Notes: generated by a model not told the origin, from the letters alone. A stretch of 64,000 nt of DNA from Cupriavidus sp. (GCA_031180665.1 JAPSLP010000015.1:1-64000), one strand, 5' to 3'; positions 8,668-18,238 are shown, numbered from the stretch's first letter. Numbers and translations are program-made.

Positions 8668-11205
8668 TCACTCCGGCGCGTCCGGCGCCGGCCGCCAGTA
8701 GCGCCGCGCTTGCTGGCGGAACGACGCGATCGCCATACCGTGCCGATCCGCGACGACCTCGACCGCCCCGGTGCGATCGCTGCGATAGCGCGCGATCCCG
8801 CGGCGTCCATAGCGCGCCCACACCAACGCATGCGGATGCCGGTAACGGTTGCGATAGCCCAACTGGAACACCGCCGCGGTCGGCCGTACCGCTTCGAGCC
8901 ATTCATCGCTGGACGAAGTGCGGCTGCCATGGTGCGGCACCAGCAGCAGATCGGCACGCAGCGCATTGGGCGGCAGGCGCGCCACCATCGCCAGTTCGGC
9001 GGCGCGGTCGATATCGCCGGTCAGCAGCATCGTGGCGTACGGGCTTGAGATACGCAGCACGCAGCTGCGCGCATTGCTGCCGATCGTGGCGTCGTCGCCC
9101 TGCCCCGGCAAGGGATGCAGCAGTTCGAAACGCACGCCGTCCCATTGCCAGGCGATACCCGCGGCACACACCGCATTGACATCCGGCCCGACACCGGCCG
9201 GCAAGCGCCATAGCGGATGGCCGCGCGGCAACGCCGCCCACATGCGCCGGACCGGCAGCGCCGCCATCACGTCGCGCGCCCCGCCGGCGTGATCGGCATC
9301 CTCGTGGCTGATCACCAGCGCATCGAGCGAATGGATGCCGATCGCACGCAGGAACGGCACCACCACGCGTTCGCCTGCGCTCGCGCGCGGCGCATCGGCA
9401 GGACCATAGGATGGCCCGGTGTCGTATAACAGCCGATGGCCGCGGGTTTCGATCAGCACCGCGGCGCCCTGCCCGACATCGAGCGCAGTGGCGCGGAATG
9501 CCGCGGCCGGCAGCGGCGCGCGGCCGCTCGACAGCATCGGGATCAGCAGCACCAGACCATGCACGCGCCAGCCCCAGCCAAAGGCGCGCGGGGCGAGCAG
9601 CACCGCCGTGCCGAGCAGCGCGAAGGCAAGCTCGACCGTGTCGGGCCGCGCCGCCTGCCAGACGGCCCAGTTCGGCGCCGCCAGCCGCACCAGCACTGCG
9701 GCCAGCCATGCCATCGCCTGATGCGCCAGCGTCAGCAGCAACGCGGCCGCCATCGCGATGGCGCCGCCGACCGGCCAGTCGGCGGGCCACGCCGCCAGCA
9801 GCGCCGCGCTCAAGGCCAGCGGTGTCACCAGCAGGCTCACCACTGGAATCGCCAGCGCATTGGCCAGCGGCGACACCACCGACACCTGCTGGAACAACAG
9901 CAGCGTGGGCGGCAGCAGCCCGACCGTGACGGCCCATTGCGTACGCACCGCCTCGGCCAGATGGCGGCGCAAGCCATGCCAGCGCGCCTGCCAGACCGAT
10001 GGCGGTGACGGCTCGCAGCGGACCGCGGCCACGGTTCGCTGCGCGGCCGCCAGGAAGATCGCTGCGACCGCGCCGAACGACAGCCAGAACCCTGCCGCCC
10101 GCACCGCCCAGGGGTCGAGGGCGAGTGCCACCGCCGCGGCCCAGGCCAGCACCAGCGAAGCCGGCGGCCGGCGGTGCCAGCACAGCGCCAGCGCGGCCAC
10201 GGAAACCATTGCGACCGTGCGTTGCGCCGGCACCTCCATGCCCGACAGCAGCCCATAGGCCAAGGCCGTCCCCACCGCCGCCAGCGCTGCCGCGCGCTGC
10301 GCCGGACAGCGCAATGGCAACGGCCGCCGCATCCATCTGGCCAGGCCGAACGAGCGCCGCCACAGCGACCGCGCCAGCGCGCCTGCCAGTCCGGAGATCA
10401 TCGTGATATGCAGCCCCGAAATGCTGACCAGATGGCCGATGCCGGTACGCGTGAACCAGCGCCACTGCTCGGCGGCGATGCCGCTCTGGTCGCCGATCGC
10501 CAGCGCCACCAGCACGCCGGCGAACGGCGCATCGGCCGGCATCGCCGCCAGCATGCGCGAGCGCATCTGCGCGCGCCAGCGGGCGATGCGCCAGGCAGGC
10601 CGCCACTGCACGGGCGTTGCCGGACGCGCCGCCAGCACGTACCCGGTTGCGCCGATGCCCCGCTGCAGCAGCCAGTACTCGTAGTCGAAGCCATGCGGAT
10701 TGGCGAGGCCGTGCGGGCGCTTCAGCCGCACGGTCAGCGCCAGACGCGTGCCCGGCAGCAGATCGGGCGGCGCCTGTTGCCAGCCGAGCGACAGCAGCGC
10801 CGGCAAGCCGGCCGGCCTCTCGCCATCGACGGTGAACTGGAAGCGCAGGCCCTCGCTGTTGCCGGTGGGCAAGCCCGACACCACGCCGGTCAACGGCAGC
10901 GCCACGCCTTCGAGTTCCGCAGCGAGCCGTTCGGCCAGACGGCGCTCGGCACGCCAGGCCGCCCATGCCGCGCCCAGCATCAGCGCGGCCAGCACGGTGG
11001 CCAGCAAGCGCGCACGGAAGGCAAGCGATGAAGAACGCGAACGGTTGGCGCCGACATGCCGGCGTCGCTCGGCAAGCGGCGACAGCGCAGACAGCACACC
11101 CAACGCGGCCAGCCCCGTGGCCATGCAGATCGACGCGGAAGGCAGTGCGGGCAACTGCTGCGCCAGCCAGCAACCGGCCACGAAGGCGCACAGGGTCAGG
11201 CGCAT
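8668..11205 (-). CDS. comEC: DNA uptake channel ComEC/Rec2
   Basis: 845 residues, full length for ComEC. The N-terminal membrane part and OB-like DUF4131 region (to about 230) are followed by the competence membrane domain, seen in GIGHLVSISGLHITMISGLA and many hydrophobic helices (about 240-560), and by a metallo-beta-lactamase fold domain with VISHEDADHAGGARD and LLLVPHHGSRTSSSDEW. The protein forms the inner-membrane channel that carries single-stranded DNA into the cell; the C-terminal domain is the proposed nuclease. It is the last gene of lolC-lolD-tatD-comEC and converges with hexR. Its presence implies at least potential natural competence. Confidence 0.95.
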   Translation of the reverse strand: MRLTLCAFVAGCWLAQQLPALPSASICMATGLAALGVLSALSPLAERRRHVGANRSRSSSLAFRARLLATVLAALMLGAAWAAWRAERRLAERLAAELEGVALPLTGVVSGLPTGNSEGLRFQFTVDGERPAGLPALLSLGWQQAPPDLLPGTRLALTVRLKRPHGLANPHGFDYEYWLLQRGIGATGYVLAARPATPVQWRPAWRIARWRAQMRSRMLAAMPADAPFAGVLVALAIGDQSGIAAEQWRWFTRTGIGHLVSISGLHITMISGLAGALARSLWRRSFGLARWMRRPLPLRCPAQRAAALAAVGTALAYGLLSGMEVPAQRTVAMVSVAALALCWHRRPPASLVLAWAAAVALALDPWAVRAAGFWLSFGAVAAIFLAAAQRTVAAVRCEPSPPSVWQARWHGLRRHLAEAVRTQWAVTVGLLPPTLLLFQQVSVVSPLANALAIPVVSLLVTPLALSAALLAAWPADWPVGGAIAMAAALLLTLAHQAMAWLAAVLVRLAAPNWAVWQAARPDTVELAFALLGTAVLLAPRAFGWGWRVHGLVLLIPMLSSGRAPLPAAAFRATALDVGQGAAVLIETRGHRLLYDTGPSYGPADAPRASAGERVVVPFLRAIGIHSLDALVISHEDADHAGGARDVMAALPVRRMWAALPRGHPLWRLPAGVGPDVNAVCAAGIAWQWDGVRFELLHPLPGQGDDATIGSNARSCVLRISSPYATMLLTGDIDRAAELAMVARLPPNALRADLLLVPHHGSRTSSSDEWLEAVRPTAAVFQLGYRNRYRHPHALVWARYGRRGIARYRSDRTGAVEVVADRHGMAIASFRQQARRYWRPAPDAPE

Positions 11206-11232
11206 CGCGGTGCCGGCAACGCAGGGAACGCA

Positions 11233-11268
11233 AGGACAACGAGGACAACGAGGACAACGAGGACCGCA
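11233..11268. repeat. 9-bp tandem repeat between tatD and comEC
   Basis: Three perfect copies of AGGACAACG and a fourth diverged copy, in the gap between tatD and comEC, ending outside the comEC frame. It is one of several short tandem arrays in this window. Confidence 0.85.
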
Positions 11269-11364
11269 ACAACCGCAAGAATCGTCAGCACAGCAGGCAT
11301 GCCCGGCCTCGTTCGAGGATCGCGATGCCTGCGTTTATACCGCCGGGCGGCGGCCCGAAACGTG

Positions 11365-12207
11365 TCAGTCCGTCACGGCGGAGGATGGCGCCATCGTCGT
11401 GGCAAAGGCGGCCAGCCGGGGCAGCGCCTCGAGCGCATTGCGCCAGGTCGCCTGGGCCAATGCGTGCGCATCGATGCCGCGCAGTTCGGTCAGCACGCGC
11501 GCGACGCCCGCCACCTCGGCCGGCGTGTTGCGCACCTTGCGCTGTTCGCCGAACTGGTCGTCGGTCAGCCAGGCCGGCGCGATGTCCGGTGCATCGGTTT
11601 CCAGCACCAGCGCCTCGAGCGGCAGCTCCACGGCCAGCCGCCGGATCTGCCGGGCCCGGCTGAACGTCACGTTGCCGCCGAAGCCGAGCTTGAAGCCCTG
11701 CTCGACGAAGCGCTGGGCCTGCTGCGCGCTGCCGTTGAAGGCATGCGCGATGCCGCGCCGCACCCCGACGCGCCGCAGCTGCGTAGCGACCTGGTCCTGC
11801 GACTTGCGGACATGCAGCAGCACCGGCAGATCGAACTCGCGTGCGATCTTCAGCTGCTCGACGTAGAGCCGGGTCTGGTGCTGCGCGTCGAGCCCCGGCA
11901 CGAAGAAATCCAGGCCGATCTCGCCGATGCCGACGAAGCGCGGATCGGGCAGCGCGGCCTCGACCTCGCGCCGCAGCGCGTCCAGATCGGACTGCCCCGC
12001 CCCCGCCGTACACAGCGGATGGATGCCCAGCGCGTAGACGCAGGCCGGATGGCGATGCGCCAGCGCCCGTACCGCGGCGAAGTTCGACACCGCCACCGCC
12101 GGCAGCACGATGCCGCGGACACCGGCCGCGACGGCGCCTGCCACCACCGCGTCGCGGTCGTCATCGAATTGCGCCGCGTCGAGATGGCAATGGGTGTCGA
12201 TCCACAT
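11365..12207 (-). CDS. TatD-family metal-dependent hydrolase (3'-5' DNase)
   Basis: 280 residues with all TatD metal ligands: DTHCHLD at the N-terminus (two His), GEIGLDFF (Glu), PVLLHVRKS (His), IAHAFNGS (His) and ETDAPDIAP (Asp). TatD enzymes form a TIM barrel and act as magnesium-dependent DNases/RNases in DNA repair and nucleic acid turnover. The gene is 25 bp after lolD and probably in the same operon. This gene order (lol genes, tatD, comEC) recurs in related genomes. Which TatD paralogue (TatD, YcfH or YjjV type) it is cannot be settled; YcfH is the likeliest because of the lol neighbours. Confidence 0.92.
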   Translation of the reverse strand: MWIDTHCHLDAAQFDDDRDAVVAGAVAAGVRGIVLPAVAVSNFAAVRALAHRHPACVYALGIHPLCTAGAGQSDLDALRREVEAALPDPRFVGIGEIGLDFFVPGLDAQHQTRLYVEQLKIAREFDLPVLLHVRKSQDQVATQLRRVGVRRGIAHAFNGSAQQAQRFVEQGFKLGFGGNVTFSRARQIRRLAVELPLEALVLETDAPDIAPAWLTDDQFGEQRKVRNTPAEVAGVARVLTELRGIDAHALAQATWRNALEALPRLAAFATTMAPSSAVTD

Positions 12208-12232
12208 CGGGGAGGCTCCGGCGCGCCGCGGG

Positions 12233-12979
12233 TCAGCGTTCGCGATGCAGATGGCCGTCGCGCAGCCGCAGCACGCGGTCGCAGCGATTGGCCAGGTCGA
12301 GATCGTGGGTGACGATCACGAAGCTGGTCCCCAGCGTGCGCGAGAGTTCCAGCATCAGGTCGTAGACCCCGCCGGCCGTATGGTCATCGAGGTTGCCGGT
12401 GGGCTCGTCCGCCAGCACGCACGCCGGCTGCCCCACCAGCGCGCGCGCGATCGCCACGCGCTGCCGCTCGCCGCCCGACAGTTCGCCCGGGCGGTGCTTG
12501 GCGCGCTCGCCCAGGCCGACGCGCGCCAGCATCGCCTGCGCGGCCTCGCGCGCCTCGCCCTGGCGCAGGCCGCGGATGCGCATCGGCATCGCGACGTTGT
12601 CCAGCGCCGTGAACTCCGGCAGCAGATGGTGGAACTGGTAGACGAAGCCGAGCGAGCGGTTGCGCACCAGGTTGCGCTCGGTCTCGCGCAGATCGGTGAA
12701 GGGCTTGCCGAGCAGCGCGACGCTGCCCGAATCGGGATTGTCGAGTCCGCCCAGCACATGCAGCAGCGTGCTTTTGCCCGAGCCCGACGCACCGACGATC
12801 GCGACCTTCTCGCCGGCATCGATGCGCAGGTCGACGCCGCGCAGCACCTCGACATCGAGCCCGCCCTGGCGGAAACGCTTGCACAGGCCCTGCGCGGTCA
12901 GGATCGGCTGCGCGGCGGCGGCGGCCCCCGCCGGGGTGGCGTCGAGCGCGGCGGTGCGGTTCAGGATGGCCTCATTCAT
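12233..12979 (-). CDS. lolD: Lipoprotein-releasing ABC transporter ATPase LolD
   Basis: 248-residue ABC ATPase. Walker A is [10 protein letters not shown], the signature [15 protein letters not shown], and Walker [10 protein letters not shown]. The segment following Walker A ([12 protein letters not shown]) and the Q-loop [16 protein letters not shown] are typical of LolD. It powers extraction of outer-membrane lipoproteins from the inner membrane for handover to LolA. Its start overlaps the 3' end of lolC by 8 bp, showing translational coupling. The N-terminus carries an Ala-rich lead of about 20 residues before the core. Confidence 0.95.
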   Translation of the reverse strand: MNEAILNRTAALDATPAGAAAAAQPILTAQGLCKRFRQGGLDVEVLRGVDLRIDAGEKVAIVGASGSGKSTLLHVLGGLDNPDSGSVALLGKPFTDLRETERNLVRNRSLGFVYQFHHLLPEFTALDNVAMPMRIRGLRQGEAREAAQAMLARVGLGERAKHRPGELSGGERQRVAIARALVGQPACVLADEPTGNLDDHTAGGVYDLMLELSRTLGTSFVIVTHDLDLANRCDRVLRLRDGHLHRER

Positions 12980-14222
12980 AGCGCAGCGCCTCCGCGGGGT
13001 TCACGCGGGCGGCGCGCCAGCTGGGATAGAGCGTGGCCAGGATGGCCAGCACGAAGGAAATGGTGCCGATGGTGGCGATGTCGTTCACGCGCGGGTCCGA
13101 GGGCAATTCGCTGATGAAGTAGATGTCGCGGGGCAGGAACTGGACCTGCAGGATCCGCTCGATGAAGGGCACGATCACGTCGATATTGGTGGCGATCAGC
13201 GTGCCGCCGAGTACGCCGAGCACGGTGCCGATGAAGCCGATGGCCACGCCCTGCACGATGAAGATGCGCATGATCGAGCCGGGCTGCGCGCCCATGGTGC
13301 GCAGGATCGCGATATCGGCCTGCTTGTCGGTCACGGTCATCACCAGCGTCGATACCAGGTTGAAGGCCGCCACCGCGATGATCAGCGTCAGGATGATGAA
13401 CATCATCCGTTTCTCGGTCTGCACCGCCGCGAACCAGTTGCGGTTCTGCTTGGACCAGTCGCGCAGATAGAGCTCGCCGGACAGCGTGCCGGCCAGCGCG
13501 TCGGCGACCTGCGGGGCGCGCTGCATGTCGGACAGCTTCAGCCGCAGGCCATTCGGACCGTCGAGCCGGAACAGCGTCTGCGCGTCCTGGATGTCGATCA
13601 GCGCCAGCGCGCTGTCGAACTCGTAATGGCCCGACGAAAACACGCCCACCACGGTGAACTGCTTGAGCCGCGGCAGCACGCCGGCCGGCGTGATGGTGCC
13701 CTGGGGCGCCACCAGCGTGACCTTGTCGCCGACGCGCACGCCCATCGCCGCGGCCAGTTCGCCGCCGAGCACGATGCCGAAGCCGCCGGGCTGCAGCTCG
13801 GTCAGGCTGCCGGCCTTGAACTGCTTGCCGATGTCCGAGACTTTGGGCTCCTCGGCCGGATCGACGCCGCGCAGCAGCACGCCGCGCACGATGTCGTCGC
13901 GCGTGAGCATCGCCTGCGCGGCGACATAGGGCGCGGCGCCGACGACCTCCTTGTTGCGCATCGCCTCGGCCGCGGTGCGGCGCCAGTCCGGCAGCGTGGA
14001 AGGGCCGATCACCTCGATATGCGCCAGCACCGACAGCATGCGGTCGCGTACCTCCTTCTGGAAGCCGTTCATCACCGACAGCACGACGATCAGCGCGGCC
14101 ACGCCGAGGGCGATGCCGAGCATCGAGATCATCGAGATGAAGGAGATGAAGGTATTGCGGCTGGCGCGTTTGCTGGCGCGGGTATAGCGCCAGCCGATCT
14201 GCCACTCGTAGGGAAAGTTCAA
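12972..14222 (-). CDS. lolC: Lipoprotein-releasing permease LolC/LolE
   Basis: About 416 residues. The start is inferred as TTG at 14222 (reads as [18 protein letters not shown]), which matches the family N-terminus and has AGGAA just upstream; a further in-frame TTG is at 14246. There is one membrane segment near residue 30-50 ([20 protein letters not shown]), a large periplasmic domain, then three C-terminal membrane segments of the FtsX type. Together with LolD it removes sorted lipoproteins from the inner membrane. Only one permease gene is present here, so the complex may be a LolF-like homodimer rather than LolC plus LolE; this needs the rest of the genome. Confidence 0.9.
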   Translation of the reverse strand: MNFPYEWQIGWRYTRASKRASRNTFISFISMISMLGIALGVAALIVVLSVMNGFQKEVRDRMLSVLAHIEVIGPSTLPDWRRTAAEAMRNKEVVGAAPYVAAQAMLTRDDIVRGVLLRGVDPAEEPKVSDIGKQFKAGSLTELQPGGFGIVLGGELAAAMGVRVGDKVTLVAPQGTITPAGVLPRLKQFTVVGVFSSGHYEFDSALALIDIQDAQTLFRLDGPNGLRLKLSDMQRAPQVADALAGTLSGELYLRDWSKQNRNWFAAVQTEKRMMFIILTLIIAVAAFNLVSTLVMTVTDKQADIAILRTMGAQPGSIMRIFIVQGVAIGFIGTVLGVLGGTLIATNIDVIVPFIERILQVQFLPRDIYFISELPSDPRVNDIATIGTISFVLAILATLYPSWRAARVNPAEALRYE

Positions 14223-14372
14223 GACGGTTCCTGTGTTCGTTGCCAACGCGCGATGGCGGCTGCCGGAGCCGGATCGATGGGCCCGGCCGGGCCGCCATCG
14301 CGCCCCCGGGCACGTGCAGATTCAGTGAATCGGGACGCGCCGGCCACCCGCGAGTTTACAATCTCGCCAACC

Positions 14373-15542
14373 ATGACGACCCACCTGACCCTGATTGTGC
14401 CCTTTTCGGTCCCGCCCGGCGCGGATACCGAGGGCCTGGACGAACCGAACGGCGCCGGTGGCGGCATCGCCGGCGCCCTGCTGCGCCAGTTGGAGTTGCC
14501 CGCGCTGGGAAAGTTGCTGACACGCGCCGGCGCCACGGCGCGCGAGCGCCACGGCGCCGGCTACGATCCGACCGCGCTGCGCTCGCTGCCGCATGAGCGC
14601 TGGCTGGCGGCGCGCGCAGGCCTGGACACCGCGCGCGTGCCCACCGCTCCTTACATGCGGTTGGCCGACCATGGCAAGGCCGGCGCGGACAGCGACCCGC
14701 AGGCCTGGGTCTGCCTGCAGCCGGTCCATCTCCATGCCGCGCGCGATCACCTGGTGCTGATGGACCCGGCGCTGCTGGCGCTGGATGCCGCCGAATCGGC
14801 GGCGCTGCGCGAAGCCATCGCGCCGCTGCTGGAAGATTCCGGCATCGCGCTGGACGCGCCCCACCCCGGCCGCTGGTATCTGCCCGAAGCCGTATTCGGC
14901 CCGCTGGACGCCACCCCGCCACTGCGCGCCGCCGGCCGCAACATCGATGTGTGGATGCAGTCCGGCCCGCGCGAGCGCGACTGGCGCCGATTGCAGAACG
15001 AGATCCAGATGACGTGGTTCGACCATCCGGTCAACCAGGCGCGCGAGGCCCACGGCGCGCTGCCCGTCAACTCGGTCTGGCTGCATGGCGGCGGCGCGCT
15101 GCAACCGGTGCCGCGGCTGGCCGATACGGTGCTGGCCGACGATCCGCTGCTGCGCGGGCTGGCGCTGGCCGGCGGCGCTGCCTGCGCGCCCTTGCCGCCT
15201 TCGCTGGCGTCGCTGGCGTCGTCGGCATCGTCGGCATCGTCGGCATCGCTTCAGGCCGACGGCAGCGCGATGGCACTGCTCGATGCCTGCGCCTCGCCCT
15301 ATATCGCCGAGGACTGGGGCAGCTGGATCGAGCGGCTGCATACGCTCGAGGCCGACTGGTTCGCACCGGCGCTGGCCGCGCTCGAAGCGGGCCGGCTGCA
15401 GGCGCTGACGCTGGTGCTCGGCGGCGACGACCATCACGCCGAATTCACCGTACGCCGTAGCGACCTGCGCAAGTTCTGGCGCGGCCTGGGCATGCGCGGC
15501 GACTGGCGCGCGCTGCTGTCCGATCTCGCACTGGCCGCATGA
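14373..15542 (+). CDS. Conserved protein of unknown function next to recJ
   Basis: 389 residues, cytoplasmic by appearance (no signal peptide or membrane segment). The start at 14373 lies 10 bp after a TACAAT that could be a -10 box. Recognisable conserved parts are LPHERWLAARAGL, CLQPVHLHAARDHLVLMDP, GRWYLP and WRRLQNEIQMTWFDHPVNQAREAHGALPVNSVWLHGGG. Homologues are often annotated as putative phosphoglycerate mutase or regulatory protein, but I see no supporting catalytic motif, so I give no function. A low-complexity Ser/Ala/Leu stretch near residue 277-291 is encoded by a 9-bp tandem array. It is divergent from lolC and precedes recJ on the same strand. Confidence 0.75.
   Translation: MTTHLTLIVPFSVPPGADTEGLDEPNGAGGGIAGALLRQLELPALGKLLTRAGATARERHGAGYDPTALRSLPHERWLAARAGLDTARVPTAPYMRLADHGKAGADSDPQAWVCLQPVHLHAARDHLVLMDPALLALDAAESAALREAIAPLLEDSGIALDAPHPGRWYLPEAVFGPLDATPPLRAAGRNIDVWMQSGPRERDWRRLQNEIQMTWFDHPVNQAREAHGALPVNSVWLHGGGALQPVPRLADTVLADDPLLRGLALAGGAACAPLPPSLASLASSASSASSASLQADGSAMALLDACASPYIAEDWGSWIERLHTLEADWFAPALAALEAGRLQALTLVLGGDDHHAEFTVRRSDLRKFWRGLGMRGDWRALLSDLALAA
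15201..15245. repeat. In-frame 9-bp tandem repeat
   Basis: Five 9-bp units (two TCGCTGGCG, three TCGTCGGCA) inside the unknown protein at 14373-15542, encoding SLASLASSASSASSA. Because the unit is three codons, copy-number change would not shift the frame. Confidence 0.85.
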
Positions 15543-15571
15543 GCGCGACCATGCCGACCACGCCGACCTTG

Positions 15572-15643
15572 CTGCGCCCGCTGCGTCCGCTTCCTCTGCT
15601 TCGCCCGCTTCGTCCGCTTCGCCCGCTTTGCCCGCTTTGCCGC
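15572..15643. repeat. 9-bp tandem repeat upstream of recJ
   Basis: About eight units of a 9-mer of the type CTTCGCCCG (variants CTTCGTCCG, CTTTGCCCG) fill most of the gap between the unknown protein and recJ. The array ends 35 bp before the recJ start. Confidence 0.8.
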
Positions 15644-15678
15644 CGCCTCGGCCCCTGCTCCGCTATCGTCCAGACCCC

Positions 15679-17376
15679 ATGACTCGCATCGCGATCCGCC
15701 CCCACCAGCCCGACCACGCCAGCGCCCTCGCCGCGCTGGGCCTGCATCCGACGCTGGCGCGCATCCTGTCGGCGCGCGGCGTCACCCATGCGCGCGAGCT
15801 CGCCACCGACCTGCCCGAGCTGATGGCGCCGCAGGCGATGAAGGGCATCGACCGCGCCGCTGTCTATCTGGCCGACGCGATCGCCGCACGCCGCCGGCTG
15901 CTGATCGTCGCCGACTACGACTGCGACGGCGCCACCGCCTGCGCGGTGGGCGTGCGCGGCCTGCGCATGCTGGGCGCGCAGGTCGACTACATCGTGCCTA
16001 ACCGCTTCGAATACGGCTACGGCCTGACGCCGGAGATCGTCGCGCTGGCGGCGCAGCGCAATCCCGACGTGATTGTCACCGTGGACAACGGCATCGCCAG
16101 CGTCGACGGCGTCGCCGCGGCCAATGCGCGCGGCATCGACGTGGTCGTCACCGACCACCATCTGCCCGGGGACCATTTGCCCGACGCGGCAGTGATCGTC
16201 AATCCGAACCAGCCGGGCTGCGGCTTTCCCAGCAAGAACCTGGCGGGGGTCGGCGTGATGTTCTACGTGCTGCTGGCGCTGCGCGCGGAATTGCGCCAGC
16301 GCGGCGTCTTCACGCCGGCCAATCAGCCACGGCTGGACACGCTGCTCGACCTGGTCGCGCTGGGCACCGTGGCCGACGTGGTCAAGCTCGACACCAACAA
16401 CCGCATCCTGGTCGCGCAAGGGCTCAAGCGCATGCGCGCGGGCCGCATGCATGCGGGTGTCGCCGCGCTGTTCCGCGCGGCCGGACGCGAGGCCAGCCGG
16501 GCCACCACCTTCGATCTCGGCTTCGGCCTGGGGCCGCGCCTGAACGCCGCCGGGCGGCTCGCCGACATGTCGCTCGGCATCGAGTGCCTGCTCAGCGACG
16601 ACGCGGAGCGCGCCTGGGAGATCGCGCAGCAGCTCGACGCGATGAACCGCGAGCGGCGCGATATCGAGGCCGGCATGCAGCAGGAAGCGCTGCAGATCCT
16701 CGAGCGTCCGCTCGACGGGCTCGACCCGTCGTCGCGCTTTACCGTCAGCGTGTTCAACGACACCTGGCACCAGGGCGTGATCGGCATCGTCGCGTCGCGC
16801 CTCAAGGAGAAATTCCATCGCCCGACCATCACCTTCGCGCCGGGCGACGAGGCCACCATCAAGGGCTCGGGCCGCTCGATTCCGGGCTTTCATCTGCGCG
16901 ATGCGCTCGATCTGGTCTCCAAGCGCCATCCCGGCCTGCTGGTCAAGTTCGGCGGCCATGCAATGGCGGCCGGCCTGACGCTGCGCGCGGGCGACTTCGA
17001 GCGCTTCATGGACGCGTTCGAGGGCATCGGCCGCGAATGGCTGACCGACGACCACCTCGCCCGCGTGATCGAGACCGACGGCGAGATCGAGGACCACTGC
17101 TTCGATCCGGCCTTCGTCTCGCTGCTGGAGCAGCAGGTATGGGGCCAGGGCTTTCCGCCGCCGACCTTCTGCGGGGAGTTCGATGTGCTGCGCCAGACCG
17201 TGCTCAAGGGCAAGCACCTGAAGCTGCAACTGGGACGCGGCAAGCGCCAGTTCGACGCGATCTGGTTCAACCACGCCGACACGCTGGGCGCCAGCGCGAT
17301 GGTGGCCTACCGGCTCGACAACAACACCTTCAACGGCGTCACGCGGGTGCAGATGGTGATCGAGCACGCGCAGTAG
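15679..17376 (+). CDS. recJ: Single-stranded-DNA-specific 5'-3' exonuclease RecJ
   Basis: 565 residues from the ATG at 15679 (MTRIAIRPHQ). The DHH phosphoesterase motifs are intact: VADYDCDGATA, VTVDNGIAS and VVTDHHLPG, followed by the DHHA1 region (GSGRSIPGFHLRDAL, KFGGHAMAAGLTL) and the C-terminal OB fold. RecJ degrades single-stranded DNA from the 5' end with Mg/Mn ions, in RecF-pathway recombination, base excision and mismatch repair. An upstream in-frame extension to 15628 is possible but lies within low-complexity repeat DNA and is not supported by family alignment. Confidence 0.96.
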   Translation: MTRIAIRPHQPDHASALAALGLHPTLARILSARGVTHARELATDLPELMAPQAMKGIDRAAVYLADAIAARRRLLIVADYDCDGATACAVGVRGLRMLGAQVDYIVPNRFEYGYGLTPEIVALAAQRNPDVIVTVDNGIASVDGVAAANARGIDVVVTDHHLPGDHLPDAAVIVNPNQPGCGFPSKNLAGVGVMFYVLLALRAELRQRGVFTPANQPRLDTLLDLVALGTVADVVKLDTNNRILVAQGLKRMRAGRMHAGVAALFRAAGREASRATTFDLGFGLGPRLNAAGRLADMSLGIECLLSDDAERAWEIAQQLDAMNRERRDIEAGMQQEALQILERPLDGLDPSSRFTVSVFNDTWHQGVIGIVASRLKEKFHRPTITFAPGDEATIKGSGRSIPGFHLRDALDLVSKRHPGLLVKFGGHAMAAGLTLRAGDFERFMDAFEGIGREWLTDDHLARVIETDGEIEDHCFDPAFVSLLEQQVWGQGFPPPTFCGEFDVLRQTVLKGKHLKLQLGRGKRQFDAIWFNHADTLGASAMVAYRLDNNTFNGVTRVQMVIEHAQ

Positions 17377-17399
17377 GGAACGACGCTGCCAGCCGATCG

Positions 17400-17474
17400 G
17401 TCGCCCCCGCGCCAGGCCGGGGCCCAGTGGCTTTCGAAGACGCTGGGGCCCCGCCCGTGCGGGTCCGGGCGGAC
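17400..17474. repeat. BIME-like palindromic repeat, copy 2
   Basis: Diverged copy of the element at 5374-5442 with the same order of blocks: GTCGCCCCCGCG, GGGGCCCAG, GACGCTGG, then a CCCG-TGCGGGTCCGG stem. It occupies the gap between the convergent recJ and the LysM/M23 lipoprotein gene and could serve as a two-way transcript end. Confidence 0.55.
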
Positions 17475-17488
17475 GGTGCGTGCAGCTC

Positions 17489-18238
17489 CTAGCCCCGCGC
17501 CGGCAGCATGCTGGCCGGATCGACCGGCTTGCCGTTGCCGCGCACCTCGAAATGCAGCTCGCTGGCCGCGGCGCCCATGCGGCCCACCACCTGGCCGGCG
17601 TCGACGTGGGCGCCTTCCTTGACCATCGGCTGATCGAGATTGCCGTAGACCGTCAGCCAGTCGTCGTTGTGCTTGACGATCACCAGCGTGCCATAGCCGC
17701 GCAACGCACCGACATGGATCGCCCAGCCGGCGGCCGCCGCGCGCACGGTGCCGTTGGCCGGCACCGCGATGCGCAGGCCCTTGCTGGACGGTGGCGAATA
17801 ACCATGCGTGACGGTGCCGTCGGCCGGCCATTGCAGCGCGATGCGGCTGGACGGCGGCCGGCTCGACGGCGCGGCGGCGCGCGGCGTGTCCTCGACCGTG
17901 GTGGCGCTGCCGGCTTTGCCCGCCGCCGCCGCGGCACCGGCGGCAGGCCGGACGCGAATCAGCTGGCCGACCTCGATGCGGTCGGCGCTCGGCAAGGCGT
18001 TCCAGCGCACCAGGTCTTGCACCGAGCGCCGATGGCGGCGCGCGATCGAATAGAGGGTGTCGCCTGAGCGCACCCGGTAGAAGCCGTCCGGCGCGGGACC
18101 GCCCTCGCCCACCGTGCCGCAGCCGGCCAGGGCCGCCAGCATCGTGGCGGCCAGTGCGGCGATGGCGCGCCGGCGGCCGACGGCCGGGGCGGTCGGTGCG
18201 GTCGCTGTCGGGAAGGTCGAAGTGGCTGGCATCGTCAT
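17489..18238 (-). CDS. NlpD/EnvC-like lipoprotein: LysM plus degenerate M23 domain
   Basis: About 249 residues from the ATG at 18238 (a second ATG follows at 18232). An N-terminal hydrophobic segment ends in a lipobox (LAALAGC), then a LysM domain (YRVRSGDTLYSIARRHRRSV), an Ala-rich linker, and a C-terminal M23/LytM domain. The zinc-binding HxxxD of active endopeptidases is replaced (GLRIAVPANG), while LHFEVRGNG remains. This is the pattern of NlpD and EnvC, which do not cut peptidoglycan but activate amidases during cell separation. Residence on the inner side of the outer membrane is expected. The true nlpD usually sits beside rpoS, so this may be a second LytM factor. Confidence 0.82.
   Translation of the reverse strand: MTMPATSTFPTATAPTAPAVGRRRAIAALAATMLAALAGCGTVGEGGPAPDGFYRVRSGDTLYSIARRHRRSVQDLVRWNALPSADRIEVGQLIRVRPAAGAAAAAGKAGSATTVEDTPRAAAPSSRPPSSRIALQWPADGTVTHGYSPPSSKGLRIAVPANGTVRAAAAGWAIHVGALRGYGTLVIVKHNDDWLTVYGNLDQPMVKEGAHVDAGQVVGRMGAAASELHFEVRGNGKPVDPASMLPARG

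Noticed and set aside
12660-14372. Long plus-strand frame that runs into the unknown protein
   Set aside because: The part before 14373 is antisense to lolD and lolC and has shadow composition; the real gene starts at 14373 after a promoter-like TACAAT.
15445-17367. 640-codon minus-strand frame over recJ
   Set aside because: Antisense shadow of recJ; no recognised domain, His/Arg/Gln-rich.
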